Of a stretch of DNA of 64,000 nucleotides, positions 25,771 to 34,499 are shown piece after piece. The DNA comes from Methylobacterium hispanicum (GTDB lineage Bacteria; Pseudomonadota; Alphaproteobacteria; Rhizobiales; Beijerinckiaceae): contig NZ_BPQO01000026.1 of NCBI RefSeq assembly GCF_022179285.1, forward strand, positions 1 through 64,000, written 5' to 3'. Made by a program: the position numbers and the translations under genes. The notes under the pieces were generated by a model that had not been told where the DNA came from, searched no databases, and saw only the letters and a list, made by a program, of their open reading frames with translations. How positions within the stretch are numbered: position 1 is the stretch's first letter; each line of letters starts with the position of its first letter.

Positions 25771-27795
25771 ATGACGCAAACCGCCCATCCGAGCGTCCCG
25801 GCAGACCCCAGAGCCGCGGACCAGCCTGCCCCTGCGCCGAGTCACGGCCAGGAGCCTGTCGCCGAGAAGGAGCCCGTCGCCGGGACTGCCCCGGCCGAGA
25901 CCCCGACGACCGCCGCCGGCTCCGTGGACGGCGAGGACGGCCACCGGCCCGCCAGCTTCTGGGGGCTCGTCGTCGGCTCGGTCGGCGTCGTCTACGGCGA
26001 TATCGGCACCAGCCCGCTCTACGCCTTCCGCGAGGCGCTCGGGCCGTCGCGCGCCGACAACATCCTGCTCGCCGAGGAGGTGCTGGGCACCGCCTCGCTG
26101 ATCCTCTGGGCGCTCTTCCTGATCGTCACGGTCAAGTACGTCGCCATATTGCTCCGCATGGACAACAACGGCGAGGGCGGGATCCTCTCGCTGATGGCGC
26201 TCGCCCGCAAGGCGCTCGGCGGCTCGCGCATCGTGCTGACGCTGGGTCTCCTCGGCGCCGCCCTGTTCTACGGCGACGCGGTGATCACGCCCGCGATCTC
26301 GGTGCTCTCGGCGGTGGAGGGCCTGAAGCTCGTCACCCCCGCCTTCGAGCACTACGTGCTGCCGATCACGGTGGCGATCATCGTCGCTCTGTTCCTCGTC
26401 CAGAGCCGGGGCACCAGCAAGGTCGCGGCCTTCTTCGGGCCCGTGATGGTGGTGTGGTTCCTGGCGCTGGCGGCTGCGGCCCTGCCGCACATCGTGCGCA
26501 ACCCGGTGGTCTTCACGGCCTTCAACCCGTGGTACGCGGTGCACTACCTGCTCGGCCACGGCAGCGGCGCGCTGATCGCGCTCGGCGCCGTCTTCCTGGC
26601 GGTGACCGGCGCCGAGGCGCTCTTCGCGGACCTCGGTCATTTCGGGCGCAAGCCCATCCAGGTCGCCTGGATCGGCCTCGTCTTCCCGGCGCTCGCCCTG
26701 AACTATCTGGGGCAGACCGCCCTGGTGCTGGAGAAGCCCGACACCTCGGACCCGTTCTACCAGCTCGTACCCGAATGGGGGCTGCTGCCGATGGTGATCC
26801 TGGCGACGCTGGCCACCGTCACGGCGAGCCAGGCGGTGATCACCGGCGCCTTCTCGCTCTCGCGCCAGGCGATCCAGCTCGGCCTCCTGCCGCGCATGGA
26901 GATCCGCCACACCTCCGAATCGCATTCGGGCCAGATCTACCTGCCGCAGATCAACACCCTGCTGCTCATCGGCGTCGTGGCGCTGGCGGTGGTGTTCCGC
27001 ACCTCCTCGTCGCTGGCCTCCGCCTACGGCATCGCGGTCACCGGCACGATGCTGCTCACCGCCACCATGACCTATCTGGTGATGTGGCGGCTCTGGCGCT
27101 GGTCGCCCTGGCTGTCGGCGGCGGTGATGCTGCCCTTCATCGTGATCGAGTTCCTGTTCCTGCTCTCGAACCTGTTCAAGGTCGTCGAGGGCGGCTACGT
27201 GCCCCTCATTCTGGCCGGCGGCCTGATCGTGCTGATGTGGACCTGGGTCCGGGGCGTCACGATCCTGTTCAACAAGACCCGCAAGACCGACGTGCCGATC
27301 CTCGAACTCGTCGGCATGCTGGAGAAGAGCCCGCCCCACCACGTGCGCGGCACGGCCGTCTTCCTGACGAGCGACCCCGAGATCGCCCCGGCGGCGCTCC
27401 TGCACAACCTGAAGCACAACAAGGTGCTGCACGAGAAGAACGTCGTGCTGACCGTGGAGACGGTCGACACCCCGCGCTCGAACGAGGCCGACAAGGTCCG
27501 CATCGAGCCGATCGGGCCGCACTTCTTCAAGGTGGTGATGAAGTTCGGCTACATGGAGACGCCGAACATCCCCAAGACCCTGACCCTGCTGCGCCGCCAG
27601 GGCTTCAAGTTCGACATCATGGCGACGTCGTTCTTCCTCTCGCGCCGCTCGATCCGCCCGGCCGCGCATTCCGGCATGCCGCTCTGGCAGGACCGGATCT
27701 TCATCACGCTGGCCAAGAACGCCAACGACGCCACGGACTTCTTCCAGATCCCGACGGGGCGCGTGGTCGAGGTGGGCACGCAGGTGACGGTGTAG
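25771..27795 (+). CDS. kup: Low-affinity potassium transporter Kup
   Basis: A 674-residue K+/H+ symporter of the inner membrane. Family motifs are YGDIGTSPLYAFREAL, NNGEGGILSLMALARK, FYGDAVITPAISVLSAVEG and a C-terminal cytosolic domain with FKVVMKFGYMETP. About twelve membrane helices are visible. The N terminus has roughly 55 Pro/Ala/Glu-rich residues before the first helix, longer than in E. coli Kup, starting at ATG 25771; the frame stays open upstream but without family-like sequence. It ends 11 bp before a 12-bp-arm palindrome that separates it from a convergent small gene. Confidence 0.95.
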   Translation: MTQTAHPSVPADPRAADQPAPAPSHGQEPVAEKEPVAGTAPAETPTTAAGSVDGEDGHRPASFWGLVVGSVGVVYGDIGTSPLYAFREALGPSRADNILLAEEVLGTASLILWALFLIVTVKYVAILLRMDNNGEGGILSLMALARKALGGSRIVLTLGLLGAALFYGDAVITPAISVLSAVEGLKLVTPAFEHYVLPITVAIIVALFLVQSRGTSKVAAFFGPVMVVWFLALAAAALPHIVRNPVVFTAFNPWYAVHYLLGHGSGALIALGAVFLAVTGAEALFADLGHFGRKPIQVAWIGLVFPALALNYLGQTALVLEKPDTSDPFYQLVPEWGLLPMVILATLATVTASQAVITGAFSLSRQAIQLGLLPRMEIRHTSESHSGQIYLPQINTLLLIGVVALAVVFRTSSSLASAYGIAVTGTMLLTATMTYLVMWRLWRWSPWLSAAVMLPFIVIEFLFLLSNLFKVVEGGYVPLILAGGLIVLMWTWVRGVTILFNKTRKTDVPILELVGMLEKSPPHHVRGTAVFLTSDPEIAPAALLHNLKHNKVLHEKNVVLTVETVDTPRSNEADKVRIEPIGPHFFKVVMKFGYMETPNIPKTLTLLRRQGFKFDIMATSFFLSRRSIRPAAHSGMPLWQDRIFITLAKNANDATDFFQIPTGRVVEVGTQVTV

Positions 27796-27806
27796 GGCGG
27801 AAAATC

Positions 27807-27834
27807 CCCCTCTCCCCGCGTACGGGGAGAGGGG
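27807..27834. repeat. Palindromic repeat between convergent kup and a small exported gene
   Basis: Perfect inverted repeat with 12-bp arms (cccctctccccg / cggggagagggg) around a CGTA loop. There is no T-run on either side, so it is not a classical intrinsic terminator, but its location suits 3'-end protection or bidirectional termination. Confidence 0.85.
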
Positions 27835-27859
27835 ATGCGCTCCGACCGCGCGCTCCGCC

Positions 27860-28105
27860 TCAGGATCGCGCCGCCGCCCGCGTCCGCGGGCCCTCGCCCG
27901 CATCCACCGCCACGCGGCACTCGGCGCTCAGGCTGGCGCGCTGGGCGCGCAGGCAGGTCTTGATCGCGCCGACATTCGGGATGGCGGAGGCGCAGAGGCG
28001 CATCACGTCCGGCGTGCAGGCGGCGCGCTGGGCCGCGCTGGGCTCGGCCAGCGTCGGGCCGGCGGCGAGCAGAGCGATGAGGGTGAGGGCGCCGAGTGCC
28101 TTCAT
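27860..28105 (-). CDS. Small exported cysteine-rich repeat protein
   Basis: An 81-residue protein with a signal peptide (ending PTLAEP). The mature part has one cysteine-rich repeat: C-x5-RLC, then a 12-residue stretch, CLRAQRASLSAECR. This pattern resembles the Cys-rich GLG1-like repeat found in small secreted proteins of alphaproteobacteria, where the four cysteines likely form two disulfides. The function is unknown. The ATG at 28105 is clear. A longer in-frame upstream extension is Arg-rich and unlikely to be translated. Confidence 0.72.
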   Translation of the reverse strand: MKALGALTLIALLAAGPTLAEPSAAQRAACTPDVMRLCASAIPNVGAIKTCLRAQRASLSAECRVAVDAGEGPRTRAAARS

Positions 28106-28670
28106 GATCCGGGGACTTTCCGTTCGCGATGCTGGTTGCGCCGTTCCGCGGCGCCTGAGGATGGCAGGGAGCAGGTGATCGAATGCTTGCGGGGCCGACC
28201 CGGCCGCGCGCGTTTCCTGTTGATGGCGCGGCTTCGTCGTACGGCCGAGCTTGCCTTGCCCTGTCAACGCGGGCCCTCGCTCTGGGTTGCCTCCGCGGGT
28301 CGCGACGCCGCGTGGCGAGGGCCGCCGCGCGCGGAGGTCTAACCCCCTAGGCACCATCCGGTATGCCGTGTGCGCAACGTCACATACCATGTGTTGGACG
28401 CCGCCCTCGCGATCCATGCGGCCACGTGCCCGCGTTGCCCTGCGGCACCGGCATGTCTAGAACGCTTCTTATTCCGACTTGAGAGCGCGCACCGGGGGGC
28501 GCCGCGATCCGGCCCATGGGCCGCGCCGCGGCCGGTCCTCGTCCCGGCACGCCCGAAGATCCGGGCCGCCCGGACCCCGCGGGCGCCGCGCCGGTTGGAT
28601 CCATCGAGGCCCGTCCGCGAAGGCGGGGCCGTCAGCGGGCTCGCGGCTTGCGGGCGAGAAGGACGAAGCG
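28106..28670. other. Divergent regulatory interval
   Basis: This 565-bp gap between a small exported gene and the molybdenum hydroxylase holds no supported gene. It includes a dyad ggtatg...catacc with inner GTG/CAC at about 28360-28389 and an Irr-box-like sequence at 28456-28472. One or both may control the hydroxylase operon. Confidence 0.45.
28456..28472. promoter_or_regulatory. Possible Irr-type iron control element
   Basis: The sequence tctagaacgcttcttat contains the hyphenated dyad TAGAA-N3-TTCT(t)A, resembling the rhizobial iron control element TTTAGAA-N3-TTCTAAA. It lies about 200 bp upstream of the iron-sulfur subunit gene. The outer bases are imperfect, so this is a weak call. Confidence 0.3.
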
Positions 28671-29147
28671 ATGATCAAACTCACCGTGAACGGAGCGCCG
28701 CGAAGCTTCGACGGCGATCCCGACATGCCGCTCCTCTGGTACCTGCGCGACGAGCTCGGCCTCGTCGGCAGCAAGTTCGGCTGCGGCGCCGCGCTCTGCG
28801 GCGCCTGTACGATCCACCTCGGCGGTACCGCCGCCCGCTCCTGCGTCACCCCGGTCTCGGCGGCCGAGGGCCAGGAGGTCGTGACGATCGAGGGGCTCTC
28901 GCCCGACGGCAACCACCCGGTCCAGGCCGCGTGGCGCGACCTCAACGTCGCCCAGTGCGGCTACTGCCAGTGCGGCCAGATCATGCAGGCCGCGGCCCTC
29001 CTCAAGGACACGCCGAAGCCCTCCGACCAGCAGATCGACGAGGCGATGAGCGGCAACATCTGCCGCTGCGGCACCTACCCGCGCATCCGCGCGGCGATCC
29101 ACCAGGCCGCCGGTCAGGCGCCCGCCAACAAGGGAGAGCGCCTGTGA
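28671..29147 (+). CDS. Molybdenum hydroxylase small subunit, (2Fe-2S)-binding
   Basis: A 158-residue electron-transfer subunit of the xanthine-dehydrogenase superfamily. The N-terminal plant-type [2Fe-2S] domain has CGAALCGAC and a fourth ligand at SCVT; the C-terminal [2-2] domain has CGYCQCGQ and CRCGTYPR. It resembles isoquinoline 1-oxidoreductase alpha subunits. Electrons from the molybdenum subunit encoded next would pass through these two clusters. The ATG at 28671 has a GAGAAGGAC leader. Its stop overlaps the GTG start of the large subunit, so the two are translationally coupled. Confidence 0.93.
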   Translation: MIKLTVNGAPRSFDGDPDMPLLWYLRDELGLVGSKFGCGAALCGACTIHLGGTAARSCVTPVSAAEGQEVVTIEGLSPDGNHPVQAAWRDLNVAQCGYCQCGQIMQAAALLKDTPKPSDQQIDEAMSGNICRCGTYPRIRAAIHQAAGQAPANKGERL

Positions 29148-31495
29148 TCCACGAACTCAAGATGATGGCCGAGCGTGAGAGCGGCGCCGCCGCGTCGACC
29201 CCGATCCTCGCCAATGCCAGCCGCCGCGGCGTGCTCGGCGGCCTCGGCGCCCTCGTGCTGGCGCTCTCGTTCTCCGACCGCGCGCGCGCCGACGAGGGCC
29301 AGACCGAGGAGCAGAAGGCCAAGAAGTTTGGCGCCGACGGCATGCCGCACGGCTGGCGCGACGACCCGAAGATCTTCGTGGCGATCGCCAAGGACGGCAC
29401 CGTCACGGTGACGAACCACCGCTCCGACATGGGCCAGGGCGTGCGCACCTCGGTCGCCCTGGTGGTGGCGGACGAGCTCGAGGCCGATTGGGCGAAGGTC
29501 AAGGTGACCCAGGCCTACGGCGACGAGGAGCGCTTCGGCAACCAGGACACCGACGGCTCGCGCTCGCTGCGCCACTTCTTCCCGCATTTCCGCCACGTGG
29601 GCGCCGCCGCGCGCCTGATGCTGGTCCAGGCCGCCGCCAAGCAGTGGGGCGTGCCGGCCTCCGAGGTCAGGGCCGAGAACCACCAGCTCGTCCACGCCAA
29701 GTCGGGCAAGACGCTCGGCTACGGCGACGTGGCCGAGGCCGCGGCCGAGCTGCCGGTCCCGGCCCGCGAGAGCGTCAAGCTGAAGGACCCCAAGGCCTTC
29801 CGCTACATCGGCACCGGCAAGATCGGGCTGATCGACAACCACGACATCAGCACCGGCAAGGCGGTCTACGGGGCCGACATCAAGCTCGACGGGATGCTCT
29901 ACGCGGTGATCGCCCGCCCGCCGGTCTACGGCGGCAAGATCAAGAGCGTGGACGATTCCGAGACCCTGAAGGTCGCGGGCGTGGTCAAGACCGTGCGCAT
30001 CGAGGGCGGCGAGATCCCCTCCGAGTTCATGCCGCTCGGCGGCGTCGCGGTGATCGCCAAGAACACCTGGGCTGCCATGAAGGGCCGTGACGCCCTCAAG
30101 ATCACCTGGGACGACGGCCCGAACGCCTCTTACGACACCGACGCCTTCCGCAAGGAGCTGGAAGCCGCCGCCCGCCAGCCCGGCAAGGTGGTGCGCAACC
30201 AGGGCGACGTGGACGGGGCGATGGCCAAAGCCAAGGCCCGCCACGAGGCCGAGTACTTCGTCCCCCACCTCGCCCAGGCGCCGATGGAGCCCCCGGCCGC
30301 GGTCGCGCGGGTGAAGGACGGCCAGTGCGAGGCCTGGGCCTGCACGCAGGGGCCGCAGGCGGCGCACGACCGCCTGATGAAGCGGCTCAACCTGCCCGCC
30401 GACAAGGTGCGGGTGAACGTGACGCTGCTCGGCGGCGGCTTCGGCCGCAAGTCGAAGCCCGACTACGTGGTCGAGGCGGCGCTCTGTAGCCAAGCCGTCG
30501 ACGGTGCCCCGGTCAAGCTGACCTGGACCCGCGAGGACGACCTGCACCACGGCTACTACCACACCATCTCGGTCGAACGGATCGAGGCTGGGCTCGACGA
30601 GAAGGGCATGCCGGTGGCCTGGCTACACCGCTCGGTCGCGCCGACCATCGGCTCGATCTTCGCGCCCGACCCGAAGCACGAGCTGCCCTTCGAGCTCGGC
30701 ATGGGGCTCGTCAACAACCCGCTCAACATCAAGAACATCCGCCTGGAGAACCCGGCGGCCCCGGCCCATGTCCGCATCGGCTGGTTCCGCTCGGTCTCGA
30801 ACATCCCGCACGCCTTCGCGATCCAGTCCTTCGTGGCCGAACTCGCCCACAAGGCGGGCCGCGACCCGAAGGAGTACCTGCTGGAGCTGATCGGGCCGGC
30901 CCGTAAGATCGACCCGGTCGAGATCGGCGACGTCTGGAACTACGGCGAGGACCCGAAGCGCTATCCGATCGAGACCGGGCGCCTGCGCCGGGTGATCGAG
31001 GCGGTGGCGGACGGGGCCAAGTGGGGCCGCAAGATGGAGAAGGGCCGCGGCCTCGGCATCGCCGGCCACTACAGCTTCGTCACCTACACGGCGGCGGCGG
31101 CCGAGGTGGAGGTCGATGCCAAGGGCGAGGTGAAGGTCAATGCCATCGACATCGCGGTCGATTGCGGGCCCCAGGTGAACCCGGAGCGCATCCGCTCGCA
31201 GATGGAGGGCGCGGTGATCATGGGGATGGGCCTCGCGCTCACCTCCGAGATCACCTTCAAGGAGGGCCGCGCGCAGCAGAACAACTTCGACGGCTACGAG
31301 ATCGTCCGGATCGACGCCGCCCCGAAGGAGGTGCGCGTGCACATCATCCCGTCCTCCGGCTACGACGGCCCGCTCGGCGGCGTCGGCGAGCCGGGCGTGC
31401 CCCCGATCGCCCCGGCCATCGCCAACGCGGTCTTCGCCGCGACCGGCCGGCGCGTGCGCCAGCTGCCGATCCGCGCCCAGGCGACCAGCGCCTGA
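29144..31495 (+). CDS. Molybdenum hydroxylase large subunit (isoquinoline 1-oxidoreductase beta-like)
   Basis: A 783-residue molybdopterin-binding subunit. It starts with a twin-arginine signal (SRRGVLGGLG, residues about 25-35), so the folded heterodimer is exported by Tat with the small subunit as passenger. Later motifs include GGGFGRKSKPDY and the catalytic glutamate E749 in GGVGEPGVPP. The single-chain, signal-bearing form is typical of isoquinoline oxidoreductase and periplasmic aldehyde oxidases. No cytochrome c subunit gene and no XdhC-like cofactor-insertion gene follows, so the electron acceptor and maturation factor must be encoded elsewhere. The GTG at 29144 overlaps the upstream TGA. 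A strong terminator follows at 31529. Confidence 0.93.
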   Translation: MIHELKMMAERESGAAASTPILANASRRGVLGGLGALVLALSFSDRARADEGQTEEQKAKKFGADGMPHGWRDDPKIFVAIAKDGTVTVTNHRSDMGQGVRTSVALVVADELEADWAKVKVTQAYGDEERFGNQDTDGSRSLRHFFPHFRHVGAAARLMLVQAAAKQWGVPASEVRAENHQLVHAKSGKTLGYGDVAEAAAELPVPARESVKLKDPKAFRYIGTGKIGLIDNHDISTGKAVYGADIKLDGMLYAVIARPPVYGGKIKSVDDSETLKVAGVVKTVRIEGGEIPSEFMPLGGVAVIAKNTWAAMKGRDALKITWDDGPNASYDTDAFRKELEAAARQPGKVVRNQGDVDGAMAKAKARHEAEYFVPHLAQAPMEPPAAVARVKDGQCEAWACTQGPQAAHDRLMKRLNLPADKVRVNVTLLGGGFGRKSKPDYVVEAALCSQAVDGAPVKLTWTREDDLHHGYYHTISVERIEAGLDEKGMPVAWLHRSVAPTIGSIFAPDPKHELPFELGMGLVNNPLNIKNIRLENPAAPAHVRIGWFRSVSNIPHAFAIQSFVAELAHKAGRDPKEYLLELIGPARKIDPVEIGDVWNYGEDPKRYPIETGRLRRVIEAVADGAKWGRKMEKGRGLGIAGHYSFVTYTAAAAEVEVDAKGEVKVNAIDIAVDCGPQVNPERIRSQMEGAVIMGMGLALTSEITFKEGRAQQNNFDGYEIVRIDAAPKEVRVHIIPSSGYDGPLGGVGEPGVPPIAPAIANAVFAATGRRVRQLPIRAQATSA

Positions 31496-31528
31496 TCCGG
31501 GAGCCGTAGGGCGGCACGGAACGTTGAT

Positions 31529-31567
31529 GGGCCGCGGGATCCTTCGATCCCGCGGCCCTTTGTGTTT
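31529..31567 (+). terminator. Rho-independent terminator after the molybdenum hydroxylase operon
   Basis: Perfect 13-bp stem gggccgcgggatc / gatcccgcggccc (31529-31541 and 31546-31558) with a CTTC loop, followed by TTTGTGTTT. It lies 34 bp after the stop and 19 bp before the next gene's ATG. It is the only textbook intrinsic terminator I found in the window. Confidence 0.9.
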
Positions 31568-31585
31568 CCGAGAGGATCGTTCGGG

Positions 31586-31963
31586 ATGAAGCGTAACGCG
31601 TGGCTCGCGGCGGCCCTGGCCTGCACCCTCTGCACCCCGGCTCTCGCCTCGCCGTGCTCGCAGCGGATCGACGCCCTGTCGAAGCAGGTGCGGGGCGAGG
31701 CGACCGAGGCGATCTCGGCCTCGACCAGCGGCAAGGAGACGGCGGCCCGGCGCGAGGGCGAGGGCGTCACCGGCACGGCCGGCGGCAGCGATCCCCGCTC
31801 GGCGCCGGCCGACAAGGCGGCCCAGGCCGGCAAGGGCGCGGACGCCGCGCAGCAGGCCAAGGTCGCCCTCGACGAGGCCCGCACGGCCGATGCCAAGGGC
31901 GACGCCAAGGGTTGCGAGGCGGCGGTGGAGCGGGCCGAGCGGGAGCTGAAGAAGGCGCCCTGA
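31586..31963 (+). CDS. Small exported Ala/Glu-rich protein
   Basis: A 125-residue protein with a signal peptide (ending PALASP). The mature chain is rich in Ala, Lys, Glu and Asp and likely forms a helical, partly coiled-coil structure. Two cysteines, one at the mature N terminus and one near the end (KGCEAAVE), could pair. I know no family. The ATG at 31586 has GAGAGGATC upstream. It has its own transcript, since a terminator separates it from the operon before it. Confidence 0.7.
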   Translation: MKRNAWLAAALACTLCTPALASPCSQRIDALSKQVRGEATEAISASTSGKETAARREGEGVTGTAGGSDPRSAPADKAAQAGKGADAAQQAKVALDEARTADAKGDAKGCEAAVERAERELKKAP

Positions 31964-31975
31964 CGGCAGGGACGG

Positions 31976-32758
31976 TCAGGGACGGCGCGCGGGTTCCAGC
32001 CAGCTGATCTCCAGCACGAACTTCTGGCGGAGCGCCCGGGCGAAGTCGCCGTAGCCCCGCGCCGCCAGCAGGAAGCTGCCCGGGCCGCCGACGACGTTGG
32101 CCCGGTACCAGCCGTCCAGCGTGGTCTCCTGGCCCTGACCGGGGCCCGCCGGGCGCAGGCCGTAGCCCGGGGCCCGGAAGGCGCCCGCGCCCACCACGTC
32201 GTTCTCGCCCGGCACCAGGATCGGCAGGCCGTTGATGGTGGCGCCGGCCGCGAGCAGCGCCTCGCGCGCGGCCTCGATGGCCTCGGGCCCGGTGCAGTTG
32301 TCGATGCCGTCCCCCGAGACGTCGACGACCACCCGATCGGCGGGCAGCGGCAGGGCCGGCAGCACCTGCGCCGTCAAACTCCGCATCATCTGCCCGACGC
32401 AGGTGAACTCGCCCGCCTGCCGCGGCACGGCCCGCACCGCTGCTGCGGTCGCCGCCGCCTCCGCCCGCGAGGCGATCCGGCGCCAGCCGAGCGCCATCTG
32501 CGCCCGGTCCGCCCAGGTCACGAGCGCGAACAGGATCCCGCCGGGATTGCCGGTGATGGCCGCGACCACGGCCGGATCCTCCAGCGCCCCGGCGATGCCC
32601 TCCATCTGCAGGCGGAACCGGTCCGCATCGACCGATTGCGAGACGTCCACCGAGACGACGAGGGCCGTGGCGACGCTCTCCTCCGTCGCGCGGGCCGGCG
32701 ACAGGGCCGCCAGCAGGGCGAGGGCTCCCGCGCCCAGGCGCTCGACCATCCGGGTCAT
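31976..32758 (-). CDS. DUF1194 protein with von Willebrand A-type domain
   Basis: A 260-residue exported protein. After a signal peptide (SPARATEE) comes a VWA-like domain with the metal-binding motif DVSQSVD, then DVSGDGIDNC, a second family landmark. DUF1194 proteins are common in alphaproteobacteria; the fold implies metal-dependent protein binding in the periplasm, but partners are unknown. In-frame starts exist at 32770, 32758 and 32749; I chose 32758 because the GGAAGGA sequence is at workable distance from it and abuts 32770. It converges on the small Ala/Glu-rich gene with 12 bp between stops. Confidence 0.82.
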   Translation of the reverse strand: MTRMVERLGAGALALLAALSPARATEESVATALVVSVDVSQSVDADRFRLQMEGIAGALEDPAVVAAITGNPGGILFALVTWADRAQMALGWRRIASRAEAAATAAAVRAVPRQAGEFTCVGQMMRSLTAQVLPALPLPADRVVVDVSGDGIDNCTGPEAIEAAREALLAAGATINGLPILVPGENDVVGAGAFRAPGYGLRPAGPGQGQETTLDGWYRANVVGGPGSFLLAARGYGDFARALRQKFVLEISWLEPARRP

Positions 32759-32770
32759 CCTCGGGCCCAT

Positions 32771-33276
32771 TCCTTCCCGCGCCGTCGCGTGCGGCCGGTT
32801 CCGGCCCGGCGTGACGCTTATCACGGACGCGCGCGTCGGGCTCCGCACGAAACCGAGCGCGGCCGCGACGCAATCCTTCCGGAACAGGAAGACGGCTGTG
32901 CCCCTCCCGACGACGAGCCCGGACGCCGGGCCGACACGCCGGGCCGGGACGATGCACGACAGGCTCGAGATTTCTCGCCGTCGGCGCCCTGCCGACGGTC
33001 TACGCCCGCATGGTGCCGGCACTGATCGGAGAAGCCGGCGGCGTGTCCCGGCGTCCCGGAGGGCGATGGTCGCGGAGGCGCCCGATCCGTTCCTGTCGGC
33101 CGGTGCGCCGCGCGCGCCCCGGTCCCTGTAGCGGGACCGGCCAGAGAAGGGGGGATGTTCGTGGAGGGGCGGGCGCACCGCTCGCCCCGGGGTTGAGCCT
33201 TGCGGACGGATTCGGGCCGCCCCGCGGTCCCGCCCCGATGTGCGACCGGCCGCGTCGCGAAAGCCGGCGGTGCCTC
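32771..33276. other. Non-coding interval with one hairpin
   Basis: About 500 bp without a supported gene. An 8-bp-arm hairpin (ccgtcggc-gccct-gccgacgg, 32978-32998) is the only clear structure; it lies downstream of the minus-strand gene at 33277 and could mark its transcript end, although no T-run follows. The reading frames crossing the region are Arg/Pro-rich artefacts. Confidence 0.4.
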
Positions 33277-33498
33277 TCAGGCGTTGGCGGCGAGTGCGTG
33301 CTCGTTGCCGTTGAGGCCGGCGCAGAGGTCGTCGACCTCGGCAAGATCAAGAGCCTCGCCCGTGTGGCTGGCGATGGCGTCGATGAGGTGATCCTGGCGC
33401 GGATCGAAGGGATGCCCCTGCATCCGGTAGAACTGGTAGTAGCGCAGGGCTGCCAGAACGGTATCGCGCTCGCGGGCGGTTACGGTGAAGTTCTGCAT
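33277..33498 (-). CDS. Small conserved-looking hypothetical protein
   Basis: A 73-residue soluble protein without signal peptide or cysteine clusters. The opening (MQNFTVTARERDTVLAALRY) is followed by acidic helices, and the amino-acid use (many Asp, His, Tyr, Asn) is unlike random GC-rich frames, so I believe it is real. Methylobacterial genomes carry several short proteins of this type. The function is unknown. The ATG at 33498 is preceded by GGGGGACGAGAAG. Confidence 0.68.
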   Translation of the reverse strand: MQNFTVTARERDTVLAALRYYQFYRMQGHPFDPRQDHLIDAIASHTGEALDLAEVDDLCAGLNGNEHALAANA

Positions 33499-33716
33499 GG
33501 GTCTTCTCGTCCCCCTGTGGCTTCAACGAAGGCCTGGGCGCGACCGCGACGACTCGCCCAAGCTCGACGGTTGTACCCCTTGGGACACAGACCGGTCCAT
33601 GTCTTGACACTTGGCCGACATATGATTCGGGCTAAAAAAGCGCGTGGCGCGCAAGTCAGTGATGCAATCGATCAAGCAAAGTGCATGATCTTTCAGGCAT
33701 CTAGCCCTCGATACCC

Positions 33717-34427
33717 CTATAGTCCTAGTTCGGCCAGGAAGGCCGGGACGGTCTCGCTCGCCGGGCCGTAGCGCGCCGCGTCGAAGGCGTCGGCGTTGTC
33801 GGAGGGAGCGAGGTTCAACTCGCAGGTGGGGATGCCGCGTGCCCGCGCGCGGCCGACATAGCCGGCCGCCGGGTAGACCGCACCCGAGGTTCCGACCGCG
33901 ACGAACAGGTCGGCCCGCGCCAGCGCCGCCTCGATCCGGTCGAGGTGCTTCGGCATCTCGCCGAACCAGACCACGTCGGGGCGCAGGGCCGCCGCGCCGC
34001 AATGCGGGCAGGCATCGGGGCGCAGGAGGTCGCTGCGGCGCTCCGAGATGCTGCCGCAGGCGACGCAGCGCGCCGTCATCAGTTCGCCGTGCATGTGCAC
34101 CACCTCCGGCGAGCCCGCGCGCTCGTGGAGGTCATCGACGTTCTGGGTGCAGAGGAACAGGTCCCCGCCCCGCGCGGCCAGGGCGTCCGCGGCGCGGGCG
34201 AGCGCCCTGTGCGCGGCGTTCGGCTCGGCCGCCAGCGCGGCGCGGCGGCGGTGGTTGTAGAAGTCGAGCACCAGATCCGGGTCGGCCGCGAAGGCCTCTG
34301 GCGTAGCGAGCGTCATCGGGTCGAGGCGGCGCCACAGGCCGCCCCGGTCGCGGAACGTGCCGAGCCCGCTCTCGGCCGAGATTCCGGCTCCGGTGAGGAT
34401 GAAGATGCGTCGCGGCTGTCCGAGCAT
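33717..34427 (-). CDS. cobB: NAD-dependent protein deacylase, sirtuin (CobB type)
   Basis: A 236-residue class III Sir2 enzyme that removes acyl groups from lysine using NAD+ and yields O-acyl-ADP-ribose and nicotinamide. Motifs: GAGISAESGL for NAD, TQNVDDLHERAG, catalytic His in HMHGEL, and zinc ligands CVAC and CPHC. The text DFYNHRRR contains YxxR (Tyr-Asn-His-Arg), the pair that in CobB and SIRT5 accepts succinyl or malonyl lysine, so desuccinylation is likely. The ATG at 34427 is chosen because the upstream frame is poorly conserved. It is divergent from the membrane-protein gene at 34500 with 72 bp between. Confidence 0.93.
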   Translation of the reverse strand: MLGQPRRIFILTGAGISAESGLGTFRDRGGLWRRLDPMTLATPEAFAADPDLVLDFYNHRRRAALAAEPNAAHRALARAADALAARGGDLFLCTQNVDDLHERAGSPEVVHMHGELMTARCVACGSISERRSDLLRPDACPHCGAAALRPDVVWFGEMPKHLDRIEAALARADLFVAVGTSGAVYPAAGYVGRARARGIPTCELNLAPSDNADAFDAARYGPASETVPAFLAELGL

Positions 34428-34499
34428 GGTGCGCGAGCTATAGCATGGCGGCAGGCCCGCAAGGCGCCCGGCCCCTGCAGCCCCGACGAGTCTCTCCGG

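Noticed and set aside
25671..28178. 835-codon plus-strand frame overlapping kup
   Set aside because: Arg/Pro-rich translation of the wrong phase of kup; the kup frame has full family motifs.
33604..33626. TTGACA followed by TATGAT as a strong housekeeping promoter
   Set aside because: The two hexamers are only 11 bp apart, while about 17 bp is needed.
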